Source: Tautonia marina
GTDB taxonomy: Bacteria; Planctomycetota; Planctomycetia; Isosphaerales; Isosphaeraceae
Assembly (NCBI RefSeq): GCF_009177065.1
Contig: NZ_WEZF01000019.1
Location: 85,603 to 149,602, forward strand
Reading direction: 5' to 3'
Length of the DNA: 64,000 nt
The position numbers and the translations under genes are program-made. Shown here piece by piece: positions 1-8,704 of the stretch; position 1 is the stretch's first letter; each line of letters starts with the position of its first letter. The notes beneath the pieces are model-generated. The model was not told where the DNA came from. It made no database searches and saw nothing but the letters and a program-made list of their open reading frames with translations.

Positions 1-361
1 CGACGGGCTCGGGGACGAGGAGGCCCAGCTCGCGTCCCCGGTGCAGGTGACGCCACTCGGCCCCGGCGGGAGAGTGGCGGCCGTCGGGGTGGAGCAGGGC
101 GGCGAGTCGGGTCGGCCAGGGAAGCTGGTAATGCCGCTTCAGGTAGACGGTGAGCGGGCCGCTGGGGGCGTCGAAGCGAACGCGGCAGGTGGAGCGGCCC
201 TGCTTCGCGTGGAGGCGGTCGTCGGACTGGATCTGCATGACGATCGCGTCGAGGTCGGGCGGCAAGCGGTCGCCGTGGCTCGGCGATCGCCAGGCCCATC
301 GGGTGCCCTGCGTGAGGCGCTGAACCAGGGAGCCGGCGGGGGAGCTTGGCGGTGAGTTCAT
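1..361 (-). CDS. LPS core kinase-like protein (Kdo kinase/WaaP family), N-terminal part
   Basis: The first 120 residues of a minus-strand gene are visible; the rest lies beyond the window edge. The translation begins MNSPPSSPAGSL and contains RVRFDAPSGPLTVYLKRHYQ followed by GAEWRHLHRGRELGLLVPEPV. This matches the N-lobe of the lipopolysaccharide kinase (WaaP/Kdo kinase) fold: the Lys in YLKRH would be the ATP-binding lysine, and the Glu in AEWRHL would lie in the helix-C position. Such enzymes phosphorylate inner-core Kdo or heptose on the inner face of the inner membrane. The ATG overlaps the stop of the upstream glycosyltransferase (ATGA), so translation is probably coupled. It is the last visible gene of an LPS operon. 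The catalytic loop is not visible, so the exact substrate is unknown. Confidence 0.7.
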   Translation of the reverse strand, partial: MNSPPSSPAGSLVQRLTQGTRWAWRSPSHGDRLPPDLDAIVMQIQSDDRLHAKQGRSTCRVRFDAPSGPLTVYLKRHYQLPWPTRLAALLHPDGRHSPAGAEWRHLHRGRELGLLVPEPV

Positions 362-1989
362 CGAAGGATTCCCTCCCACGACTCGGGCTGAGCGAAGCGG
401 TAGACGTGGACGCCGATGGTGTCGCCCCCTTGCCGTTCGGGAAAGGCGGCGACGGGAACGGCGGCGTAGTCGAGCAAGGCGGCGAGCGTCTCGGCGCGGC
501 GGCTCTCAGCGGTCAATTCGTCGTCAGAGATGACAATATAAGCGAGCTTCTCGTCGGTCAATGCCTGGCGAATGTGCCAGGGTCCGTACGACCGCAGGTC
601 GGAGACGAAGGCGGCCCAGCCTCGGGTATCGAGCACGGCATCGCCCGGTCCGGCGCGCTGGGCGAGCCACTGGCCGGCCTGCTGGTAGCCCCATCGGCTC
701 GCGTGGCCGGGCTTGAGCTGAAGGGCCACGACACCGACGAGGAGCAGGGCAAGGGCCAGTCTCGCCAGCCGTTGCCGACGTGCTGGAGCGAGTGCGCGAC
801 GATCGGCCCACCGTCGAGCCAGATCGAGCAGCCCGAAAGCCGACCACGGCAAGACGGCCACCACGAACAGAGCGCAGTGCCGATCGGACAGATACCCGGT
901 GGTCATCGTGTGTCGGATCAGGATGACCAGGAATCCGACCGCGAGCAGGCCGAGGGCCTGGCGGGCCGGACGTGATCGGCGAGGGCCGCGGTGGTGCCAG
1001 GCTCCCCAGCAGGCCAGCGGGATGAGCACCCAAACGCTCGCCTCGGTCGCGCGCCGAGCCACGAGAACTGAGGCGGGAAGCAGGCCAAGCCGACCGGGGG
1101 CGTCCGATTCTTCCTTTGGCGCAAAGTCCCAGCGCGGGTCGTCGAGGCCCGGAGGAACCCAGAGCGGCACGCTCCGCGAGACGCCAGTGCCATCTCCCAG
1201 ACCGGTGGCGACTCGGAGCGAGAGCTTCTCGGACACCGTTCCCTTCACGGCGGCATAGGAACCGATCAGGACCACGAAGGGGAGTACCAGCAACGCGATC
1301 TTCTGGAGCGATGCCGCCAGTCCGAGATGAGGGGGGGGCAGGATCGGCGTGCCATCCCGCTCCATCGAATGCTTGCGTGATGCCCGAATCATGCGTTCCA
1401 GGCGGTTCACGAAGCCTCCCGCCAGGACGACCACCGGCACGACGGCGACCTCGGGCCGGGCGAGATAGCCAAGACCGGCGCAGAGTCCGCAAGCGATTGC
1501 GGACCGGGAATGGCCGGTGGTCAGGGCCTGCGTTCCGAAGGCGAGGGCAGCGACGGCAAACAGCAAGGCGGTGGCATCGCTGAGGGTTTCGTGCCCAAGT
1601 TCGGCAAAGAGGGGGATGATCGGGAACAGCAAGGTGGCGAGCAGGGCCGATCGCCGACCGACGCAACGACGAGCAAGGGCGAAGACCAGGGGAATGGCGG
1701 CGAGTATCGCCAGCATCGAGACGGCCTGGGCGGCGATCCGCCAGGAATCGGGGCCGTTGGCGATCCGGGGGGCGATGGCTGGGTGCAGGGTGGCGATGAG
1801 GGCAGGATAGAGCGGGTGCTGGTCGGCATTGCGGACCACGTCGGCCCAGGGCTGTTCGCCGAACTCGCGGGCGATCCGGATGAATTTCAGGCCGTCTTGC
1901 GAGGGGAGCGGCGTGCGGATCATCCCCACGATCTGCAGCAAGGCGGTCAGCACGAGAATGGCGATCAGCGATCGATGGCGGGGGATCAC
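358..1989 (-). CDS. GT39/ArnT-like multispanning membrane glycosyltransferase
   Basis: The product has about 543 residues, with an N-terminal membrane segment (SLIAILVLTALLQIVGMI), a periplasmic acidic loop (LPSQDGLKF) and about ten further hydrophobic segments, ending in a soluble C-terminal domain. This is the architecture of polyprenyl-phosphate-sugar-dependent GT39 (ArnT/PMT-like) transferases, which modify lipid A, glycans or proteins on the outer face of the inner membrane. I chose the GTG at 1989 because a strong ribosome site, AAGGAGG, lies 8 bases upstream. The longer TTG start at 2085 adds about 32 hydrophilic residues and has no ribosome site. It sits between an epimerase and the WaaP-like kinase, so a role in LPS or surface glycan decoration is likely. 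Donor and acceptor cannot be read from the sequence. Confidence 0.75.
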   Translation of the reverse strand: MIPRHRSLIAILVLTALLQIVGMIRTPLPSQDGLKFIRIAREFGEQPWADVVRNADQHPLYPALIATLHPAIAPRIANGPDSWRIAAQAVSMLAILAAIPLVFALARRCVGRRSALLATLLFPIIPLFAELGHETLSDATALLFAVAALAFGTQALTTGHSRSAIACGLCAGLGYLARPEVAVVPVVVLAGGFVNRLERMIRASRKHSMERDGTPILPPPHLGLAASLQKIALLVLPFVVLIGSYAAVKGTVSEKLSLRVATGLGDGTGVSRSVPLWVPPGLDDPRWDFAPKEESDAPGRLGLLPASVLVARRATEASVWVLIPLACWGAWHHRGPRRSRPARQALGLLAVGFLVILIRHTMTTGYLSDRHCALFVVAVLPWSAFGLLDLARRWADRRALAPARRQRLARLALALLLVGVVALQLKPGHASRWGYQQAGQWLAQRAGPGDAVLDTRGWAAFVSDLRSYGPWHIRQALTDEKLAYIVISDDELTAESRRAETLAALLDYAAVPVAAFPERQGGDTIGVHVYRFAQPESWEGILR

Positions 1990-2087
1990 CGCGTCGCCCT
2001 CCTTGGACGTGAAGCGAATCGGATGCGCGGTCCGCTCCCTGGACCGCTTGGGCGGGATTGTCGGGGGGTTTGGGAGAACGGTCAAGG

Positions 2088-3089
2088 TCAGTCGGTCGCT
2101 GGGGGACGGGCGAGCGTTGACGATTCGGCGCGGTGGGCTGGTGGAGCAGGGCTGACGTGTGGAGCGTCAGGCCGGAGAGATCGGGATCGAACGGAGTTCC
2201 AGAGGTCGGCCAGGCTCTGGTCAATCGGGATGCGAGGGGCCCAGCCGGTATCGCGCTCGATGGCGGCGATCGAGGCTCGGGAGTCGATCGGGCCGGGCCC
2301 CGGGGTTGGGTCGGAGGAGACGATCACGCGGCGAGCACTGAGAGCGATGAGGCGATCGAGACCGTCGCCGATACGGTGAGACCTGCCGGTGCCGACGTGG
2401 TAGACCCGTCCCGGATGGCCTCGGAGGGCGAGGGCGATGAGAGCGTCGGCCACGTCTCGGGCGTCGATCAGGTCGCGGCGGGCGTCGAGATTGCCAGTTT
2501 GCAGGCGCAGCGGGTCAGGGCTCGGCACGGCGAGCTGTGCGGCAAAGCGTCCAAAGGCCTGAGAAGCAGGCATGCCGGGGCCGATCGGGTTGAAAATCCG
2601 GGCGGCGATCCCCTCGATCGGTCTGGGGCTGGCGACGGTGGCCTGGGAGGCAAACCACTTGCTCAGGCCGTAGGGGGAGTCGGGCCGGCAGGGAGTGGAC
2701 TCGTCGGCGGGGAGGGAGGCTTCGGGCACGGGCCCCAGCTCGGCGGCCGATCCGGCGGTGATGACCCGACACGGGCGGCCGATCGCGTGTAAGGCCCGGA
2801 GCAAGGCGAGCGTGCCGCCCGCGTTGACACGGTGCAGGTTCGCCTCGTCGGCCGGGGGGGTCTGGCCGGCGAGGTGAAGGATCACCGACGGCCGAACGGT
2901 GATGAGGGCTCGGGAGAGGCCGGCGGGGTCGTTCAGATCGGCGCGAAGAAAGGACTCGGCGGGCCAGTTGTCGGGGAAGCGACGGCCGAGGACCAAAACG
3001 CGAGAGATTCGAAGATCTGAAGCACTGATTTGATTCAAGACATGACGACCGAGGAATCCGGAGCCTCCGGTGATGAGCCAGGTGGACAT
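2088..3089 (-). CDS. NAD-dependent epimerase/dehydratase (extended SDR)
   Basis: The protein has 333 residues and starts MSTWLITGGSGFLGRHVL, a Rossmann-fold nucleotide site of the TGGxGFLG type. The catalytic pair of extended short-chain dehydrogenases is seen as SPYGLSKWF (Tyr-x3-Lys). A later HVGTGRSHRIGDGL segment resembles the substrate-binding part of nucleotide-sugar epimerases and reductases. It probably makes a modified nucleotide sugar (for example an epimer, dehydratase or 4-keto reductase product) for the neighbouring glycosyltransferases. The ATG at 3089 has GGAG 8 bases upstream, and an earlier in-frame ATG (3182) would run into the preceding gene. The gap to the GT9 gene is 31 bases and the downstream gap is 98 bases, consistent with one operon. 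Confidence 0.8.
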   Translation of the reverse strand: MSTWLITGGSGFLGRHVLNQISASDLRISRVLVLGRRFPDNWPAESFLRADLNDPAGLSRALITVRPSVILHLAGQTPPADEANLHRVNAGGTLALLRALHAIGRPCRVITAGSAAELGPVPEASLPADESTPCRPDSPYGLSKWFASQATVASPRPIEGIAARIFNPIGPGMPASQAFGRFAAQLAVPSPDPLRLQTGNLDARRDLIDARDVADALIALALRGHPGRVYHVGTGRSHRIGDGLDRLIALSARRVIVSSDPTPGPGPIDSRASIAAIERDTGWAPRIPIDQSLADLWNSVRSRSLRPDAPHVSPAPPAHRAESSTLARPPATD

Positions 3090-3120
3090 TGGGAATGCTC
3101 CGGATCGATCAAACGAAACA

Positions 3121-4176
3121 TCAGGCCGCGCGGCGGGCGGACGGCCGGGAGAGGAGGCGTCGGCTGGCCTCGAAGACGGCATCGGGGTGCAGCTCGGTCA
3201 TGCAACGATGGTGGCCGAGCGGGCAAACGGGCTTCTGGCAAGGACCACACGGAACGGGCTGTTGCAGGTGAATGGCCAGGGGGTGATAGGTGCGGGTCCA
3301 GGCAATGTGCGTCGGGCCGAACAGGCTGACCACCGGCACGCCAAAGCCGGCGGCGAAGTGTCGGGGGCCGGAGTCGGTGGTGACGAGCAGGGCCGATCGG
3401 CGGACGCTGGCCTTGGTCAAGCCGATGCTCACCGGTTCATCGGCCAGGCTGACCACGTCGGGATGCGCGGCTCCAGCGACGATCGCGCGGGCCGAGGCCC
3501 GTTCGGCGGGACCGCAAACGACGAGGATCTTCACCCCCAGCTCGCTGACCAGCCGCCGGGCGAGGGTGGCGAAGTGGGCATCGGGCCAGTTCTTCGCGGG
3601 GCCGAAGGCGCCTCCCGTGTTCAGGCAGACGACCGGGCGATCACCGAGCAGGCCGAGCCGTTGCCAGGCGAGGTCGGCGGCCTGTTCGTCGGCAACGGTC
3701 GTGAACAGCTCGCAGGCAAGGGAATCGACCGGGCATTGCAGGTGCCGGGCAAGGGCGAGATAGTACTCGACAATCGGCACGGGAGTGAAGCGGCCCCGAG
3801 CATCGCGGGGGGCGTGTAGGTGGTCGGTCAACAGGAGGCCGCGGCCCCCTCGGGCGTAGCCGACCCGCCGCTCAACGCCGCCAAGCCAGGCCATGAGGGC
3901 CGATCGGATCGAGTTGGGCAGTAAGACGGCGAGGTCGAACCGCTCGTCACGCAACCGGGCGATGACGCCGGGCATGCGCTGCTCGGGCTCGGCCGATTTC
4001 GGATGGAAGCGGATCAGCTCGTCGAGCCAGGGGGCGCCGTCGAGCGTCGGGGCGACGTTCGGCTTGATCAAGGCGGTGATCCGGGCAGAGGGGAACCCCT
4101 GGCGGAGGGCTCGCAACGTCGGCGTGGCCATAACGGTGTCGCCGACGAGGTTCGGGCAGAAGACGACGATCCGCAT
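3121..4176 (-). CDS. Glycosyltransferase family 9 (heptosyltransferase-like)
   Basis: The protein has 351 residues and begins MRIVVFCPNLVGDTVMATPT, the N-terminus typical of ADP-heptose:LPS heptosyltransferases. The C-terminal donor-binding domain shows TTDSGPRHFAAGFGVPVVSL and the linked LFGPTHIAWT, the signature of the WaaF/WaaC group. A Cys-rich stretch near the C-terminus (CGPCQKPVCPL...HHRCM) is recurrent in this family. It would transfer heptose, or a similar sugar, to the Kdo-lipid A core at the cytoplasmic face of the inner membrane. AAGGA lies about 8 bases before the ATG. It is 48 bases downstream of lpxK and 31 bases upstream of the epimerase. The specific acceptor position is not predictable. 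Confidence 0.88.
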   Translation of the reverse strand: MRIVVFCPNLVGDTVMATPTLRALRQGFPSARITALIKPNVAPTLDGAPWLDELIRFHPKSAEPEQRMPGVIARLRDERFDLAVLLPNSIRSALMAWLGGVERRVGYARGGRGLLLTDHLHAPRDARGRFTPVPIVEYYLALARHLQCPVDSLACELFTTVADEQAADLAWQRLGLLGDRPVVCLNTGGAFGPAKNWPDAHFATLARRLVSELGVKILVVCGPAERASARAIVAGAAHPDVVSLADEPVSIGLTKASVRRSALLVTTDSGPRHFAAGFGVPVVSLFGPTHIAWTRTYHPLAIHLQQPVPCGPCQKPVCPLGHHRCMTELHPDAVFEASRRLLSRPSARRAA

Positions 4177-4224
4177 CGGGGAATCCTTTCCCGAAGTCGG
4201 AAGGGGGGAGGCGGCGGGCGAGCG

Positions 4225-5289
4225 TTACGGCTCCGGGTCGGGAGGAGCCATCGCGGCGATCCGGTCGAGCGAGGCGTCGAGGAGGTCGGCGCCGTCGAGC
4301 AGTTCCAGACCGATCCGCACCGCGCGGAGGGGAACCGGCCCCAACCGGTCGAGGCGAAGCTTGACCGAATCCTTCTGCGTGGTCAAGGCCAGGCTGGCCT
4401 GATGCTCGCGGGCCCAGGCAATGAGGGAATCAACATCCGAGCGATCGTACGGGTGATGGTCGGGGAACGCCCGAAAGGCGACGAGGTCCGCGCCGAGGCC
4501 GAGCACGGTGCGGCGGAACCCTTCCGGATTCCCGAGCCCGCAGAAGGCAACGACCGGGCCTGATCGGGCAAGGTCGAGGGGAAACGCCTGACCCTCGTCG
4601 TCGATCAGGTCGCGAGGGGCGTGACGCGCCTCGGCCCAGGGCAGGGGGCCAGCGTGGCGTTCGGCCTCGGCTCGAATCGCGCGGCGATCGTCGGGGGAGA
4701 CAAGGTCGGCCCGCGAAAGCACGACCACTCCCGCGCGGCGGAGGGATCGGATCGGCTCGCGGAGCAAACCCCGGGGCAAGAGGTGGCCGAGGCCGAATGG
4801 GTCGAGGGCGTCGATCAGGACGATGTCGAGGTTCCGGGCGAGCCGGCGGTGCTGAAAGCCGTCGTCGAGCACAAGAACCTGAGACTCGCACTCCTCGACG
4901 GCGATCCGAGCCAACGACAGGCGATCGGGGTCCTGGAAGTGGGGCACGTCGGGCAGGTTGGCGTCGAGGACGAGTCCCTCGTCGTTCAGGCCCTCGGTGG
5001 CGCCGTAGCCTCGGCTGAGGATGGCGACCCGAAGGCCGAGGGCGCGGAAGTGTCGGCAGGCGTATTCGACCATCGGCGTCTTGCCGGTGCCGCCGACGGT
5101 GATGTTGCCGATCGCGACGACCGGCACCTCGGCCCGTTCGACCCCCCGGCCGCGATCAAACCGGGCGTTCCGGGAGGTGATGCCGAGGCGGTAACCTTCG
5201 GCGGCGACGCGGAGCACGGCCCTGGCCAGGGTGGCACGAGGGCCTCGGGTTTCGCCCCGGATGAGTCGGTGAAAGGCGATGCGATCCAT
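4225..5289 (-). CDS. lpxK: Tetraacyldisaccharide 4'-kinase
   Basis: LpxK phosphorylates the 4' position of the lipid A disaccharide precursor at the inner membrane. The 354-residue product has the P-loop [12 protein letters not shown] (GGTGKT at residues 66-71) after an N-terminal amphipathic/hydrophobic segment, and the LpxK signature [13 protein letters not shown] in the middle. Later segments ([10 protein letters not shown], then FPDHHPY) also match the family. I started at the ATG at 5289 because AAAGGA lies about 10 bases upstream, and the longer ORF would overlap the SGNH gene. Its presence with a heptosyltransferase and a WaaP-like kinase shows that this bacterium makes lipid A and a phosphorylated LPS core. 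Confidence 0.95.
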   Translation of the reverse strand: MDRIAFHRLIRGETRGPRATLARAVLRVAAEGYRLGITSRNARFDRGRGVERAEVPVVAIGNITVGGTGKTPMVEYACRHFRALGLRVAILSRGYGATEGLNDEGLVLDANLPDVPHFQDPDRLSLARIAVEECESQVLVLDDGFQHRRLARNLDIVLIDALDPFGLGHLLPRGLLREPIRSLRRAGVVVLSRADLVSPDDRRAIRAEAERHAGPLPWAEARHAPRDLIDDEGQAFPLDLARSGPVVAFCGLGNPEGFRRTVLGLGADLVAFRAFPDHHPYDRSDVDSLIAWAREHQASLALTTQKDSVKLRLDRLGPVPLRAVRIGLELLDGADLLDASLDRIAAMAPPDPEP

Positions 5290-5329
5290 CCGTGGACGGT
5301 CCTTTGGCGCGGTGAGGGAGAACGAACGA

Positions 5330-5962
5330 TCAACGGTAGATGCGGGCGGCGAGGTTCGAGACGTCTTGCTCGGCCACAACCCGACGGATCAGGCGAGCGA
5401 TCTTGCTCCCACCGAAGGCGGAGGGCTCAATGGGGGAGAGTGGCGAGAAGTCGTCCGGGTCGTTGCACGCCAGGCGGAGGTCGATCACCGAGACGATGGC
5501 GCGGGACGCCTCCCGGAGAATGGTCTCATTGAACAGGGCCAGCCCGGCCCGCTCGGCGGGGGAGAGGCCGGGGATGGCATCGTAGATGGTGCAGACGGCA
5601 ACCGGCCTGTGGAACGATCGAAGCTGGTCGAGCATGGTCCGATAGGTCGCCTGGAACGCCTCTCGGATCCCGTCCAGGGCGGTCAGCACCCCGGCCACCG
5701 ATTCGGCCGGCTCGTGCAGGATCCAGGAGCGGGCGCCGAGGGCGTCGTTGCCTCCCGTGCTGACGACCAGATGGGTGGCGTCTCGGGGAAGCTCCTTGAG
5801 CTGTCGGGCCACGTCTTCGGTCACCGAGCCATCAACCGCCAGCAGGGTGGCCCTCCAACTGGGGAGCAGGTGCTTCCGGAGATGATCGAGGACCGACGGC
5901 CCACCGGGGACATACGCAGCGTTGTCGAAGATCGAGTCTCCGAGCAAGACGACGTGGGGCAT
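5330..5962 (-). CDS. SGNH/GDSL-type hydrolase
   Basis: The protein has 210 residues and starts MPHVVLLGDSIFDNAAYV, with the GDS nucleophile block at residues 8-10. Block III is seen as STGGNDALG. The C-terminal SPIEPSAFGGSKIARLI segment stands where many SGNH proteins carry D-x-x-H; here the region reads PIEPS, and no clear D-x-x-H is visible. There is no signal peptide, so it is probably cytoplasmic. Members are esterases, thioesterases or deacylases; substrates cannot be inferred. It is 40 bases upstream of lpxK in the same direction and probably the first gene of the LPS operon, so it may act on an acylated envelope intermediate (inference). Confidence 0.8.
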   Translation of the reverse strand: MPHVVLLGDSIFDNAAYVPGGPSVLDHLRKHLLPSWRATLLAVDGSVTEDVARQLKELPRDATHLVVSTGGNDALGARSWILHEPAESVAGVLTALDGIREAFQATYRTMLDQLRSFHRPVAVCTIYDAIPGLSPAERAGLALFNETILREASRAIVSVIDLRLACNDPDDFSPLSPIEPSAFGGSKIARLIRRVVAEQDVSNLAARIYR

Positions 5963-6124
5963 GGCAAGGGCTTCCAGAGCACGAACTGGGGCCAGGCCTC
6001 CGGTGGCCCTGGACGTGATGATAAACGCTGAGGGGTGCCCTGGCCACGTTGGCGTGGCCTGCCTCGGGCGTGGGCAAGCCCCCCGGGATTCAGAACCCAG
6101 CGTTGGCGGGAACGGTTGAGCCCC

Positions 6125-6382
6125 TCAGTCATGAGTCTGGCGAACCAGGGTCGCTCCGATCGCAACGCCGGTCAGTGCCGCCAGAAGGTTGCCCAGGATC
6201 CAATGAATGGTGGCAGCTGGAGCCCCAGGCAGAACCGTGGCCGCCCAGCAACCGAGCCACAGGATCCAGAAGTCAAGTCCTGCGGCGAGGAACCACGCTC
6301 GATGATGGCTTCCACCCATGAGAGTGTCCCGATGTGATCGCTCGTCGAGGATCGACCGGAGCCGAAGTTCTGACAGCCTCAT
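6125..6382 (-). CDS. Small two-TM membrane protein, unknown function
   Basis: The predicted product has 85 residues. After a basic N-terminus it has two hydrophobic segments (AWFLAAGLDFWILWLGCWAATVL and ILGNLLAALTGVAIGATLV), ending in a short polar tail. I do not recognise the family. Its ATG overlaps the stop codon of the preceding small membrane gene (TGATG), which supports a real, translationally coupled pair. An internal ATG at 6319 would give a shorter protein beginning just before the first membrane segment. It lies 162 bases upstream of the SGNH gene in the same direction. Confidence 0.55.
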   Translation of the reverse strand: MRLSELRLRSILDERSHRDTLMGGSHHRAWFLAAGLDFWILWLGCWAATVLPGAPAATIHWILGNLLAALTGVAIGATLVRQTHD

Positions 6383-6618
6383 CAGGAGGGAGCATCGGGC
6401 TTTCGGAAGGCCAGCCAGAGGCCGGCGAGGCCGAGCAGAATGCCACCGAACAGGAGCGGCCCCAGTTCGTCATCGCTGAGCAGTCGGGCGATCAAGGGCG
6501 ATGGGGGAGGTGTGTCGCGATCTCCTCCGCTGAGCGTCGTGAAACCGAACGCCATGAAGGTCATGAAGCCGCCGACCAGGATCGCGGCAAGGCCGCCGAG
6601 CTTGGAGGCTACTTCCAT
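6382..6618 (-). CDS. Small two-TM membrane protein, unknown function
   Basis: The product has 78 residues and begins MEVASKLGGLAAILVGGFM. It has one hydrophobic helix at residues 6-26, a polar loop rich in Pro and Asp (GGDRDTPPPSP), a second hydrophobic segment (LLFGGILLGLAGLWLAF) and a basic end. The start at 6618 has AGGAAG 7 bases upstream; the longer ORF would add a low-complexity N-terminus without a ribosome site. It is coupled to the following small membrane gene by a TGATG overlap. I do not recognise the family; together the two may form one small membrane complex (inference). Confidence 0.55.
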   Translation of the reverse strand: MEVASKLGGLAAILVGGFMTFMAFGFTTLSGGDRDTPPPSPLIARLLSDDELGPLLFGGILLGLAGLWLAFRKPDAPS

Positions 6619-6697
6619 GGACGGACTTCCTGGGAACTTGGGAAGAGGACTGGGAGCGTCTCGACCCAAGTGTTCGATGCGATGGAGGAAAGGGGGA

Positions 6698-6718
6698 CTG
6701 GGGTCGAGGTGACCCCAG
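6698..6718 (-). terminator. Hairpin downstream of icd
   Basis: An 8-bp perfect stem (CTGGGGTC / GACCCCAG) with a 5-base loop lies 48 bases after the stop of the isocitrate dehydrogenase gene. On the minus strand it is followed by a pyrimidine stretch with only a short T run, so it is a plausible but weak intrinsic terminator. Confidence 0.45.
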
Positions 6719-6765
6719 CCTCCCCTGGTTTTCATTCCGGAGCGATCAAAACCAAGGCCGATCGC

Positions 6766-7851
6766 TTAGCCCATGGCCTTGATGATGGCGTCGGCCATCT
6801 CGGAGGTGCCGACGGCGGTGGGGTCGTCGCGGTGGGGCTTCATGTCGTAGGTGACGTCCTTGCCTTCGGCGATGACCTGGGCAACGGCCTTTTCGAGGCG
6901 GGCGCCGGCGTCGGTTTCGCCGAGGTAGTCGAGCATGAGCTTGCCGGAGAGGATCAGGGCGACCGGGTTGACCTTGTTCAAGCCCTTGTACTTGGGGGCC
7001 GAGCCGTGGGTCGCCTCGAAGACGGCCCCCTTGTCGCCGACGTTCATGCCGGGGGCCATACCCAGGCCGCCGACGAGGCCGGCGCCGAGGTCGGAGAGGA
7101 TGTCGCCGTAGAGGTTCGGCAGGACGAGCACGTCGTACAGTTCGGGCTTCTGGACGAGCTGCATGCACATATTGTCAACAATGCGCTCGTCGAACTCGAT
7201 GTCGGAGTTCTGCTTGGCGACCTCCTCGGCGGTCTTGAGGAAGAGGCCGTCGGAGAACTTCAGGATGTTGGCCTTGTGAACGGCGGTAACCTTCTTGCGG
7301 CCGTTCTTGCGGGCGTAGTCGAAGGCGTACTGGACGATCCGGCGCGAGCCCTCGACGGAGATCGGCTTGATGGAGATGCCGGAGTCGGGGCGGATGGTCT
7401 TGCCGCCGAGGCGCTTGATGGTGCCGATCAGCTCGGCCGTTTCGGGCTTGTCCAGCTCGAACTCGATGCCGGCGTACAGGTCTTCGGTGTTCTCGCGGAC
7501 GATGACGAGGTCGATCTTGTGATCGGAGAAGGTGGTGCGGACCCCCTCGTAGATCTTGCAGGGGCGGACGCAGGCATACAGGTCGAGCGCCTGGCGGAGG
7601 TAGACGTTGACCGAGCGGAAGCCGGTGCCGACGGGGGTGGTGATGGGGGCCTTCAGGGCGACTCCAGTGCGCTTGATCGATTCGAGGACGCTATCGGGCA
7701 CGGGGGTGCCGAGGCGTTCCATGACATCGACGCCGGCTTCCTGGACGTCCCAGTTGATCTTGACGCCGGTGGCGTCGATGCAGCGTCGGGTGGCCTCGGC
7801 CAGTTCGGGGCCGGTACCGTCGCCGGTGATGAGGGTGACTTCGTAAGCCAT
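6766..7851 (-). CDS. icd: Isocitrate dehydrogenase (isocitrate/isopropylmalate dehydrogenase family)
   Basis: The enzyme oxidatively decarboxylates isocitrate to 2-oxoglutarate in the TCA cycle. The 361-residue product starts [17 protein letters not shown] and has the substrate loop [34 protein letters not shown], and the metal-binding region [20 protein letters not shown]. The cofactor loop reads [15 protein letters not shown]; Lys-Tyr at this position is the pair that specifies NADP in the E. coli enzyme, while a more distal Arg determinant is replaced ([11 protein letters not shown]). NADP use is therefore likely but not certain. The short length resembles NAD-type and thermophile enzymes. 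Isopropylmalate dehydrogenase is a less likely alternative. The leader holds a long inverted repeat. Confidence 0.9.
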   Translation of the reverse strand: MAYEVTLITGDGTGPELAEATRRCIDATGVKINWDVQEAGVDVMERLGTPVPDSVLESIKRTGVALKAPITTPVGTGFRSVNVYLRQALDLYACVRPCKIYEGVRTTFSDHKIDLVIVRENTEDLYAGIEFELDKPETAELIGTIKRLGGKTIRPDSGISIKPISVEGSRRIVQYAFDYARKNGRKKVTAVHKANILKFSDGLFLKTAEEVAKQNSDIEFDERIVDNMCMQLVQKPELYDVLVLPNLYGDILSDLGAGLVGGLGMAPGMNVGDKGAVFEATHGSAPKYKGLNKVNPVALILSGKLMLDYLGETDAGARLEKAVAQVIAEGKDVTYDMKPHRDDPTAVGTSEMADAIIKAMG

Positions 7852-8274
7852 GAGGGCGATGCTCGCTCGTCTCGCGAAAAGGGAGTGACCGGGGAACGGA
7901 ACGGGACCTTCGTCTCGCAAACGCCGAGATCCGTTGCCGTGGCCGTTGCGAGACGAAGGGCGGCTCGGGGCGGGGGAGCGGCTTGCGAGCGAGGGCGAGG
8001 AGTGGCTATCCTGGCTACTGGCCAGTACGTTGCGTAAGGGGTTCAAGCTACCGAGCCCCCTTGCCAGCGTCAAGCGATGCGGTCGAGTGGTTTGCGGGTC
8101 AGATCGATCGGGAGTTCCGGTCGGGACGCTTCGTCCTGTTCTCGGCCGTGATGCCCTCGCCGCGTTGATCCGATCGCGGTACGAGACGTTTGCCCGAGCG
8201 TTGGTGTCGATCGCCGAGGCCGTGATCGACCAGGACCGCCCCCGTTGCATGGACACCTGTTGAGATTCGCACCG
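7852..8274. other. Divergent intergenic region between icd and the Mpo1-like gene
   Basis: This 423-base region lies between oppositely directed genes and should hold both promoters. It contains the inverted repeat at 7907-7959 and a third CGTCTCGC half-site at 7868-7875. I could not identify a convincing -35/-10 pair for either direction. Confidence 0.6.
7907..7959 (-). promoter_or_regulatory. 14-bp inverted repeat in the icd 5' leader
   Basis: A perfect 14-bp inverted repeat (arms at 7907-7920 and 7946-7959, 25-base spacer) lies 56 bases upstream of the icd start. In the icd mRNA it would form a strong hairpin. The sequence GCGAGACG of the icd-proximal arm is present again at 7868-7875, so the distal arm could pair with either copy. 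A leader switch or a protein operator are both possible; neither is shown by the sequence. Confidence 0.5.
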
Positions 8275-8616
8275 ATGATCTGCCCGCCGCTCTCGCCGGA
8301 CCCGGTCGTTCAGGACTGGATCGCCCGACACCGTCGGCCGGTCAACTTCGTCCTGCACATCCTGGCGATCCCGCCGACGATTCTGGGGGTGCTGTACATC
8401 CCCATCTACGTCACCCTGCTGTCGGTGCCGGTCTTCGTGCTGGCGTTTTTGCTGTTCGATGGCGGATTCCTCGTCCAGTTCCTCGGGCATGCGATCGATC
8501 GGTCGGAGCCGGGGGAAGTGACCTTCTTCAAGAAGCTCTGGCGGCGCTTCTGCGAGCAGCGTGCCCGATCGCGCTCGGCGGCCGTCGGTGGGGCCGCGGG
8601 CCGCGACGCGCGATGA
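8275..8616 (+). CDS. Mpo1-like (DUF962 family) membrane protein
   Basis: The product has about 113 residues. It shows [20 protein letters not shown], two further hydrophobic stretches, [20 protein letters not shown] and then [13 protein letters not shown]. The N-x3-H and GH...P/E-type pattern is that of the DUF962 family, whose yeast member Mpo1 is a dioxygenase in phytosphingosine degradation; conserved His residues in this pattern probably bind iron. The bacterial role is not established. The start at 8275 is chosen because it puts the first conserved segment in the usual place; no clear ribosome site is present. The gene is followed after 88 bases by apt, in the same direction. Confidence 0.7.
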   Translation: MICPPLSPDPVVQDWIARHRRPVNFVLHILAIPPTILGVLYIPIYVTLLSVPVFVLAFLLFDGGFLVQFLGHAIDRSEPGEVTFFKKLWRRFCEQRARSRSAAVGGAAGRDAR

Positions 8617-8704
8617 GAGACCGACTGCCTCGACACGCCGGCACCTTTTGATTCGACCCGATTCGCTTTGAGACGACGACGCCTCACACGGAGCACGCTT
8701 CCGC

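Noticed and set aside
41..355. Plus-strand frame at the left edge
   Set aside because: The opposite strand encodes an LPS-kinase-like protein in the same interval and is coupled to the upstream gene by ATGA; the plus-strand frame resembles no family.
6334..8037. 567-codon plus-strand frame opposite icd
   Set aside because: It is low-complexity, antisense to a clear isocitrate dehydrogenase and a product of high GC content at third positions.
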